DNA of 64,000 nt from Unio delphinus (Eukaryota; Mollusca; Bivalvia; Unionida; Unionidae), in assembly GCA_029339505.1 (NCBI GenBank), contig JAQISU010000210.1:14607501-14671500 (forward strand), given 5' to 3'. The position numbers were made by a program, and so were the translations under genes. The notes beneath the pieces are model-generated. The model saw only the letters and a program-made list of their open reading frames with translations. It was not told the DNA's origin and made no database searches. Positions 56,178-64,000 of this stretch are shown here, one piece after another (position 1 is the first letter of the stretch; the number at the start of each line of letters is the position of its first letter).

Positions 56178-56192
56178 ATACCTCCCCCCTAA
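56178..56192 (-). other. polypurine tract
   Basis: On the minus strand AGGGGGGAGGTAT lies directly before the 3' LTR. Confidence 0.75.
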
Positions 56193-56360
56193 GAATAAAA
56201 ATGTACACATTTTTAAAACTAACACAGAATAGAAGAAAAATAACTACTGATGATATCTTACAACATTTACACTGGTTATACTACAAACTGGATTTTATTA
56301 CTGGGCAAATTCATACAAATTTCCCATCATGCCCTACTCAAGTAGTCTGCGCCTATATTT

Positions 56361-59315
56361 TCAACTCCCCTTATTGACATTGTCGCTCTGTCTCTTGATG
56401 TATAACTTGAGCATGTTTGCATGGAATGTCTTTACATTACCGTCCATGTCAATTTTATAGTCCATGTCACCTTTTACTTCTTTAACTTCATATGGACCTT
56501 TCCACTGGACTAATAACTTATTCGAACTCGTTGGAAGAAGCAATAGCACCTGATCTCCCACAAGAAATTTCCTATTACGCGCTCTGCGGTTGTAATACTT
56601 GGCATATCTGCGCCCCGATTTAATCAATTCGTCACGTGCCATCTGGCATGTACTTTCAAGTTTGTTTCTTAGATCTAACACGTACTGGTAAGTCGTTTTT
56701 ATTTCCTCGTTCGCGACATCACCAGTCCATAGTTCGCGTAGTATCCGCATCGGGCCTCGAACTGTTCTACCATACAACAGTTCAAAGGGTGAGAACCCTA
56801 AACTTTCCTGCGGTACTTCACGGTACGCGAACAGAACAGCGTTTAAATAATGGTCCCAGTCTTGCGGACGTTCCGCGCACATCTTTCTCAGCATGCTTTT
56901 CAGGGTACCATTAAACTTCTCTACCAGTCCATTGCACATCGGATGGTATGGGGTAGGGTTTAGCTGTTTGATGGACAACAGCCTACTTATTTCACCCATG
57001 AGGTCAGAGGTGAATTGGGCACCACAATCAGTGAGGATTTCCTCTGGCACCCCTACCCTACTGAAGATATCAATTAATGCTTCAGCTACCCTTTCCGTTT
57101 CAATAGTTGGTAACGCTACGGCTTCGGGGTATCTGGTTGCGTAATCAACCAGAGTAAGTATGTACCGATTCTTTCTTTCGGTAACCGGGTGTATTGGTCC
57201 TACAATATCTACTGCCACTCTTTTAAACGGTGTATCCATTAATGGCATTTGTCCTAAGGGCACCCTTGTGACCCTTCCCTTACAAACGGTTTTCTGACAT
57301 ACGTCGCACGACCTACAGAACCGTGTGACATCGCCATTAACACCGGGCCAGTAGAATTCAGCGACTACCCTGCTAGTGGTCTTAGCCTTACCTAGGTGTC
57401 CTGCCATGCTTGACTCATGCGCCACCCTAAGTACTTGAGATCTATATCTCTGGGGTACGACCACTTGCCAATACTTCTTACCCTCCCGAGCGCTAAACCC
57501 CCTATGAATTAATCCGTTCTTGCGTACGAATCTAGAGCTACCCCCACGCTTGCAATGTTTAATTGCGCCGGACGTGATTTTCTCAACAATTGTTCTGATG
57601 GACTCATCACGTTCTTGCTCTTGTTTGAAATCATCACGGGAAATTCCTGAGATCGATTCAGGGACTATTAATTTATGAAACGCGGATTTCTCTCGCCGTG
57701 TTTGCGCTCGCGTTTCGACTGCCTGGGCCAAAGGTATTTTAAAATCGGCCATGGTTGGAAGACGGGAACCTTCAACATTACCGATCGTCAGATCGTAAAT
57801 AGGATTGTCCATACAAAGGGCATCAACAGTTCCCGTTAAGAAAGGTGTTTTTACTGTGATCTTTGCTACGGGAATGCGACCCATCGTCTGATCAAGTAAC
57901 ATACATGGGGATTCCCACCCGAGCATTTGGTTATCCTGCACAAGACTACGTTTGATCACTACGCCCGTACAACCAGTATCACGCAATACCACGACTTCTC
58001 GACCGTTGACAAACCCTCTCGCGGTTGGTACACGCGCTTCAGGAAATAAACACGTGCCAAGTGAATGAATACAAGGTTCTACATGTACGTTGTTATCAGA
58101 TATACCTTTACTTTGTATAGCCACTGCTACCTTATGTATAAGTGCCTTTCTTTTAGGACAGTCTTTTTGAACATGACCCAATGCATTACACAAGAAACAC
58201 CGCACACGCTGAAAAACTGGATTCCCAACTGACCTTTTTACCTCAGCTGATTTTACAGGCTCCCTAGGCATAGGTCTTACAGACTGGTTTCCAGACTTAA
58301 AATATTTTAAAACCACGTTCTGGGTTCCCCCATGAGCTTCGGCAAATAAATCGGCTTGCTTAGCCATATCTTTTACGTTTGTGAAGACTTTCTCCTTCAG
58401 AAATTGATCTAATTCTCGCCCAACTGTATTAAATAATTGATCTCTGAGCAAGAAATCAGTCAACCCTTCAAACGTTTTCACCGCTTTGTCGCATTCAATC
58501 CACGGCTCAAAATAGTTCGCAATTCTGACGGTGAACTGACCAAAGGTTTCTCCCTTATCGGGCTTGCTATACCTGAACTTTTTTCGAAAACCTTGTTCAG
58601 TGAGCTCGTACCTTTTGAGAAGTGCTTCCTTTAGGACGTCGTACTTAAACACATCGTCCCTAGGAAGTCGCGAGTATACATCCAGTGCTTTACCTTTTAA
58701 TAAAGCACTCAGATGCAGCGCCCAGTCATTTTGACTCCACTTCTGGTTTTTGGCATACCGCTCAAACCGATGAAGATAACTATCTATGTTATCTTTTTCA
58801 TCGTCAAAGGGAGGTAATTTGGGGCCCCTTAATTTGTTAGTGGCAGAATCGTGTTCTCTTCCAGATGTCGCTAATTCTACCTTACGCTCATGATCCCGTT
58901 CTTTTGCTCTTTCTTCTAACTCTAACATTTCTACTTTAGCTAGTTTATCTAACTCTATTCGCTTTTGCTCCGCTTCCATTTCCCATTCTATCCTGTCTTT
59001 TTCGGCCTGCTTCTCTAATCCTATCTTTTCCTTCTCAGCCTGCTTCTCTAATTCTATCTTTTCCCTCTCGGCCTGCTTCTCTAATTCTATCTTTTCCCTC
59101 TCGAATTCTATCTTTTCCCTCTCAAAGGCCCATTTCCTATCTTCGGATTCCCTTTCTAATTCCCGTTTCCTTTCATCAGATTCCCTTTCTAATTCCCTTG
59201 ACCTTGCCCTTTCTTCCCTTTCCCGGGCTTGTTCTTCTTGAATAAATTTCCTTAGACTTTCACCTTCATACCCAAATTCTTTTCCTAAGGCAACCAAGTC
59301 CTTAAGGGATGACAT
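56361..59315 (-). CDS. Gypsy-type gag-protease-integrase polyprotein (984 aa, no RT/RNase H)
   Basis: Residues about 20-150 form an unusually long charged coiled coil (repeated EREKIELEKQAE). Residues about 165-335 are a gag/SCAN-like domain (FEPWIECDKAVKTFEGLTDF). A CCHC zinc knuckle is at 373-386 (CFLCNALGHVQKDC) and the aspartic protease motif DTGC at 446-449. The integrase has an HHCC-type zinc domain at about 633-673 and a catalytic core with D703, D763 and E799 (35 residues between the last two). A chromodomain-like or GPY-type tail (GDQVLLLLPTSSNKLLVQWK) follows. The ORF stops where RT would follow in elements of Gmr1-type domain order (IN before RT; family knowledge). Confidence 0.92.
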   Translation of the reverse strand: MSSLKDLVALGKEFGYEGESLRKFIQEEQAREREERARSRELERESDERKRELERESEDRKWAFEREKIEFEREKIELEKQAEREKIELEKQAEKEKIGLEKQAEKDRIEWEMEAEQKRIELDKLAKVEMLELEERAKERDHERKVELATSGREHDSATNKLRGPKLPPFDDEKDNIDSYLHRFERYAKNQKWSQNDWALHLSALLKGKALDVYSRLPRDDVFKYDVLKEALLKRYELTEQGFRKKFRYSKPDKGETFGQFTVRIANYFEPWIECDKAVKTFEGLTDFLLRDQLFNTVGRELDQFLKEKVFTNVKDMAKQADLFAEAHGGTQNVVLKYFKSGNQSVRPMPREPVKSAEVKRSVGNPVFQRVRCFLCNALGHVQKDCPKRKALIHKVAVAIQSKGISDNNVHVEPCIHSLGTCLFPEARVPTARGFVNGREVVVLRDTGCTGVVIKRSLVQDNQMLGWESPCMLLDQTMGRIPVAKITVKTPFLTGTVDALCMDNPIYDLTIGNVEGSRLPTMADFKIPLAQAVETRAQTRREKSAFHKLIVPESISGISRDDFKQEQERDESIRTIVEKITSGAIKHCKRGGSSRFVRKNGLIHRGFSAREGKKYWQVVVPQRYRSQVLRVAHESSMAGHLGKAKTTSRVVAEFYWPGVNGDVTRFCRSCDVCQKTVCKGRVTRVPLGQMPLMDTPFKRVAVDIVGPIHPVTERKNRYILTLVDYATRYPEAVALPTIETERVAEALIDIFSRVGVPEEILTDCGAQFTSDLMGEISRLLSIKQLNPTPYHPMCNGLVEKFNGTLKSMLRKMCAERPQDWDHYLNAVLFAYREVPQESLGFSPFELLYGRTVRGPMRILRELWTGDVANEEIKTTYQYVLDLRNKLESTCQMARDELIKSGRRYAKYYNRRARNRKFLVGDQVLLLLPTSSNKLLVQWKGPYEVKEVKGDMDYKIDMDGNVKTFHANMLKLYIKRQSDNVNKGS

Positions 59316-59515
59316 GACAATGACAATTGTAATATGAATTTAGATATGTAACCAAACCAATACTTTGAACACGTTTATACTGGACTCACGGACCTAGGTA
59401 AACTAGACAAAAATAAACTCCAACTAGAGTATTATCTTAACAGAAGGTCACGCTCGAATATAAACATTAAATGTATACCTTCACAAAAATGATTGACAGT
59501 TCACTTAATCCAACG

Positions 59516-59533
59516 ATCCCACTTCTGACACCA
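59516..59533 (-). other. primer-binding site
   Basis: On the minus strand TGGTGTCAGAAGTGGGAT starts one base after the 5' LTR. It matches the complement of a tRNA-Leu 3' end as I remember it. Confidence 0.65.
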
Positions 59534-59534
59534 T

Positions 59535-61166
59535 TGTAACAGAATTGTTACCGAGAGGAGGGTGGATTAAATGAACAATACAAACACAATTTGTGAAAGA
59601 AAATATAAATTTATGTAATAAATTATAAATGAAAAAAAATACAGATGTAACAACACAATAATTCATGCACTCAACCCACAATTAAACTCACAATCATTCA
59701 CAATACATGAACAAATTAAATAACAATACAAAAGGAATCACAAATGTAAAGGGATCTCTTGGATTATACACAGATCCAAGAATCCTTTACGAAAGTTAAA
59801 TAAATGCAAGTATGATTTACGAAAAAAATAAACACAAACGACAAACTATCTATCGCACGATAGATTGCGATAACTAGCACGATCATATACTTGTATTCAA
59901 TCAAGTTGCTAGCTTTTATTGATATCTATGTGATCACTTGAAATATTATTGCGATCTGACATAAACATGCAAATACAACAATGTATTAAATTATATCACA
60001 ATTTCAATACACCTATGTGTCTCCCCTGTATAACCGCACGATTCAGCAACAGTTGAATCGTCTCCCAGTTTCCCCGAGAACCGAGGGTTGACCAATACTA
60101 TTATCGGACGTTTCCCTACACGGATCCAACACAGTTATACGTTCAGACAGCATACAACATCTACCAGAACCAACGGTTCCTCACTCCCCTAGATGTCGAC
60201 CCGGACGTTTTACAACTCTAAGACAGCTCCGACACTCGGACTTCTAGCTTTCCGGATATTTACATGTTACACAGATGTTGACGAACAGACAGTTCGACAC
60301 ACAGACAGATACTTCAATTCCGTTTGCACAAATTAACGGCACAAGCACATTCAGATATTTATACAGAGATGTTCCAGAACAAACAATAGATGTCCCACAA
60401 CAAATCAGACGATATCAAAAACGTTTATCAAAAGATGGTATCAGATGTGTTAACAGCTACGGTATCAACGATGTTATTAGCAGCTACGGTATCAACGATG
60501 TTATTAGCAGCTACGGTATCAGATACATTGTAACAACTACGTTAGCAGCTACGGTATCAGAGACGGTATCAACGATGTTATTAGATGCGCTATCAGTGAT
60601 GTACTTCTACGGTATCAACGACGGAATCAACGACGGAATCAACGACGGAATCAACTATAATAAACAAAACCAGACTAATAATAGTTGTCTCAAAAATAAT
60701 CTAAGCCGTAGATTACGATATTGTATTTAAAGTCTAAAAGTGACTAGTAATTCCAAATATTCCACGTTTAATTGCAATAAAAGCATCATTATACGAAATG
60801 ATAATCTGAATAAAATTCACAATAAAACGAAATGTAAATTTAACACTCACCCCTTTGGCTGGAGATTTGCAAGACGAGGTTATCTATCCTTCGATTAGAT
60901 ATTTTAGTTCCCGTAAATAATAATGAGAAATCCTTCGCCTTATATACTCTCAATAGGTGAACATAAATCACATCGAGCTTGCCGTGCACCACGTAAAACG
61001 AGTATTTCGGATTTCATGTAAATTACAAATTGGCACATGCAAATCGTTACACGCCACTTAATCACCCCAGGTAATGCGTGTACGACGAAATCAAGAAAAT
61101 TGTGAGTTTCGTTTGCAATTCAAGTACAACAAAAATCAGTTCAAATTTTCGCCTAATTCTGTGACA
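59535..61166 (-). repeat. 5' LTR of the Gypsy-type element
   Basis: 1632 bp, same ends and length as the other LTR. Differences noted include single bases near 59861, 60026, 60129, 60203, 60643, 60686 and 61101. Confidence 0.93.
60275..60730 (+). other. antisense ORF inside the right LTR
   Basis: Same 151-codon frame as 55286-55741, with two residue differences. Considered a by-product of LTR repeats. Confidence 0.3.
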
Positions 61167-61171
61167 ATATT

Positions 61172-62986
61172 GTTCGATCGGACAAGAAAGCATCCTTACC
61201 ATCAACATATATGATTTTAGATACTGCATCCACGATTACAAAGTCATATTCGGTGCTATATATAATCAACCGTGAAGAATACCTTTTGAAGTAACATTTG
61301 TTACCTCCCTGAGTGAATTTTCTAATTATTCTTCTGCCGAGATCTTTGGCTTCGATGTTTCGTTGATTAAATACCCGTTTGGACCACTCAATGATATATT
61401 TTTCGTCGGCATCAATTTTCTGGATTCGTCAATTATACTATCAAGACGTTCCGGTGTTGGTAACCAGACATTGGTTTGTTTCCGATATGATATAATTGCT
61501 TCACTCACCGTCAGCGAAATTAACATTTTTTTATAAAGCATTAATCGTAATAGCGGTATTGGCAGCCACTTTTTTTCAGACATGTGTCTACCAATCCAAA
61601 TATAACATGCGCGATGAAGTCCTGCTGCGAATTCAAATGATACTACACGAGCGAATCCAGTTAAATCAAAATCAGGCAGCGGCCCATTAATTGCAACACG
61701 AGTCATTTCATGTACGGGGTGTCCACATCGTTTAAAATACTCAATGCACTCTCCATAACCAAGATAACAAGCAGCCATATCAACTGAAATTATATTATCA
61801 CGGTCGTATTAGTTATTCCATAAACCGCTATGATTAAATTCTAAACAACTAGCCTCAATGTCTGGCAAGAATTCAACGCGTGTTGGTTTCCATGCGTTTT
61901 TTGATTCTCGCAAAATAAGCTGCAACCGACGGGATTGTAAAACAGTTTGTCAATAATTGTTCATCGTTGATAATTTCATTATTTATGGCTTCGCCACATG
62001 TAAAAAACCGACTAAATGTTTTTTTTCATTTTGTTTTGAAATGCTTCAGTGCGGTATAATTCATCGTTTGGTCTTACAAACTGATCAAACGTATCCGTGT
62101 CGTTTTCAGTGCTGCGAAGTAACCACACCGACACGGGGTCGTTTTTACTCAAATGTGCAATATCATCGAATAGTTTCTCTTCTACGAGAAAACCATCCCT
62201 GCAGAAATCTTCACCCAGGAATTCGTCAGGTATTTACTTTATTGTTCTGTTTCGTGGAAATATTGTGACCATGGACGTCCATGCGTGTTCGTTATGATCA
62301 ATAATTTTGATTGGAGCTCCCTTTGATTTATATTTTGATTCGTATAAAACTTCTCCGGTTATCGTTGTAACGGTTATTGGAAATCTCAGCGACGTTTCTA
62401 ATTTTGCTATATCGCTAATAGTTGCTCCACTGTCTTTCACCGTTAAACTCCATTGAGCTATTTTGCTGCGCCGTAGATCGGTAAGTCTGTTCCCACGGGA
62501 TGCATTTGTAAAATGCTCTGTTATTCGTTCTGCTACACAATTCAGCGACAAAGTCGCGGGCGACGACTGTTTCATCGGCGCTAGTTTTCCTATATCAGGT
62601 TTTTCATTTAATGGATATATCCCATACACGACTGCTGTTTCAGGATATGCTCGTATGCTAGTATGGTTTGTCAATTCCAGTTAAAAGACCCGCCTTACAA
62701 TCACAGCTAACAACGACTGTTTACTTGTCTTTGAGAATCGGTTCAAATTTATCATGGCTGCGCTGCTGTCGTTCATAGTGGCATCAACAACGCCATCAAT
62801 TTGAAATGTTGACCAGCTATGAGATGCACCGTCGTGCTTGAATTCATTAATGCAATCGCGAATAATTTTATTTATCAGGGCTCTATTAGTTATTGCCCGT
62901 TTTGGCACATCTTTGATGGTTCTATCGAGATTAAATTTAACATTTTTGAAAGGCCTAATTGCTGATAATCTCACGAACTCCTCCAT
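61172..62986 (-). pseudogene. replicase 5' piece: polymerase N-terminal and palm region (outer element)
   Basis: Starts MEEFVRLSAIRPFKNVKFNL at 62986, then ITNRALINKIIRDCINEF and HSWSTFQIDGVVD. After a stop, VVYGIYPLN and CVAERITEHF continue, followed by LRFPITVTTITGEVLYESK. Further frames reach ISVDMAACYLGYGECIEYF, a motif-A-like Asp segment, and FGRH-like then KKWLPIPLLRLML and EAIISYRKQTNVWLP. I read it as a B-family-like polymerase that leads into the helicase. At least four breaks, plus the Gypsy-type insertion at 61166. Confidence 0.68.
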
Positions 62987-63376
62987 GTTATAATTAAAAC
63001 AAGTATTTAAATAGAAAAATATAGTATAATTAATCTCTGTAAGTGGCTTATGATTGGATCAGCGACCCCGTGTAATAAATCATGCAGAAGCGAGTTCGGT
63101 GGGTATCATTTACAAAGCGTGAAAAACGGTTCTTTTGGTCCCCTCCCGTGCCTCCGATGTGGGGTGGGGGTAAGGGGAAAATTGCATCTGTATCTCAGTT
63201 TTGGTGGCAAACGTTACATGAAACTTAAACGCTACTATGACAAACGAATAAAAAATGCAGTCATTGATCCTACTGATGACTCCGTCAGAGAAAAAATCAT
63301 AAAAGCCCCTCAAGATTATATCCAGAGGTTTAAAATTAAAGTAGACATAAATTAGACAAGTATTATTATTATATAA

Positions 63377-63859
63377 ATGAGCCAAGACTTCAGACCACAT
63401 CCAGTGCTTGTTAAGTATAAAGCCTCCAGTGATGGTGTTGTCAGGCAACGCAGACTAAATAAGTCGGTTGGATTTCTCAATAATATGGGATATTTGACGT
63501 TTGGTGCCGGGAAGAAGAAATATTATTGTCATCGATTCGTATACGAATGTCACAACGACATTGATCAAAGATGGCTTTCTGATTGATCACATTGATGGAT
63601 TCCCTCAAAATAAAAAATTGGATAACTAACGAGTTGTTACTCAAACTCAGAATACAAAATTAGGTGGAACCGGTAAACACGCAAACACCCAAAGAGTGCG
63701 AAATCATTTGATACAGAAACTAACGAAAAAAGGGTATTTCAATCAATGTATGCGGCTGGAAAATATTTTGACATTTGTCGGCCTCCAGTACAAAGAGTAG
63801 CAGAAGGAATTTATCAATCAGCCATCTCAAAGAAAAAAAAACACAGGATACAATTTTAA
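63377..63859 (+). pseudogene. HNH endonuclease remnant (outer element)
   Basis: SSDGVVRQRRLNKSVGF, YYCHRFVYECHN and, after a frame change, LIDHIDGFPQNKKLDN followed by a stop and RVVTQTQN carry the H-N-H pattern of phage/giant-virus-type HNH nucleases. FQSMYAAGKYFDI and a final SAISKKKKHRIQF resemble their C-terminal repeat. Diverges from the replicase start across about 390 bp. Perhaps a homing-type passenger. Confidence 0.65.
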
Positions 63860-64000
63860 TATATTAAGGGGTATAAATCGTACAATAATAAAGTCGCGTG
63901 ACAGAGTTACGTCCCTTGAAGTTCAATTACTACTACGATACACACAGTATACAATTTGCATATATCAAGGGAGATAAATCCTTTATGGACAAGTCCGCCT

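Larger units (their letters stand above)
54546..61166 (-). mobile_element. young Gypsy-type LTR element encoding gag-protease-integrase but no reverse transcriptase
   Basis: LTRs 54546-56177 and 59535-61166, each 1632 bp, begin TGTAACAGAATT and end AATTCTGTGACA, with only about seven differences noticed. Flanking 5-mers AAATT (54541-54545) and ATATT (61167-61171) look like a target duplication with one change. The PBS is at 59516-59533, the PPT at 56178-56192. It interrupts the outer replicase gene and is the youngest insertion visible. Confidence 0.92.
39156..64000. mobile_element. outer Polinton/adintovirus-like element, continuing beyond the window
   Basis: Starts at an AGCAGCAGAGGG tip next to BMP-locus intron DNA. 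It carries ATPase (minus), PLA2 protein (plus), integrase (plus), and a large replicase (minus) in three pieces, then an HNH nuclease remnant (plus). Two later insertions interrupt the replicase: the inner Polinton-like element (42540-53926) and a Gypsy-type element (54546-61166). By comparison with the inner element, its capsid genes and right tip should lie to the right of the window. All genes are broken. Confidence 0.75.

Noticed and set aside
63050..63355. 101-codon ORF ahead of the HNH remnant
   Set aside because: An ORF of similar size overlaps it on the other strand. The only protein-like part is the Lys-rich end, and no family is recognised.

Overview
This is repeat-rich, AT-rich animal genomic DNA. 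It carries long (TA)n, (GATA)n, (TC)n and CATA-type microsatellites, intron-split exons of a BMP/TGF-beta ligand, LTR retrotransposons, and several decayed Polinton/adintovirus-like DNA elements. The microsatellite style would suit a mollusc such as a cephalopod, but that guess is weak; only 'invertebrate metazoan' is reasonably safe. There is no bacterial gene organisation, and I saw no tRNA, rRNA or CRISPR array.

Host layer. One apparently usable copy of a BMP-like ligand gene lies at about 2.0-9.9 kb: a signal-peptide/prodomain exon at 2627-2855, a phase-compatible prodomain exon at 4916-5050, and two exons of the cystine-knot domain at 8971-9056 and 9637-9888. Parts of the locus recur in the same orientation. 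The 3' half recurs at 20.3-22.9 kb, with nonsense codons in both mature-domain exons and its end lost in a microsatellite. The 5' half recurs at 33.4-39.1 kb, with a mutated splice donor and no exon 2. A further intron piece lies at 31.9-33.1 kb. This is a tandemly duplicated locus of which only the first copy looks intact.

Mobile layer. Four or more insertions of one Polinton-like family are visible. C (10.95-17.35 kb) is a scrap split by an LTR retrotransposon (11505-16178, 4-bp target duplication). C2 (17.46-17.81 kb) is an end with an ATPase tail. A (24.09-31.93 kb) is the capsid half of an element. The outer element runs from 39156 past the right window edge. An inner, complete-ended element (42540-53926) has about 270-bp terminal inverted repeats and a 5-bp target duplication, and sits inside the helicase gene of the outer one. 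The same outer gene is hit again by a young Gypsy-type element (54546-61166) with nearly identical 1632-bp LTRs and an intact gag-protease-integrase ORF but no reverse transcriptase.

Gene plan of the family, read from the copies together. A capsid block holds a penton-like protein, a coiled-coil/hydrophobic protein, a pVI-like domain plus adenain-type protease, a double-jelly-roll-type major capsid protein, a basic pX-like protein, and a conserved protein of unknown function. A second block holds an FtsK/A32-type packaging ATPase, a zinc-ribbon plus phospholipase-A2 capsid protein, a retroviral-type integrase, and a large replicase. The replicase combines a B-family-like polymerase, an SF1 helicase and a C-terminal HNH-like zinc domain. 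Nearly every copy has stops and frameshifts, so these are fossils; single intact ORFs remain for the inner ATPase, the pX-like protein of A and one unknown protein of A.
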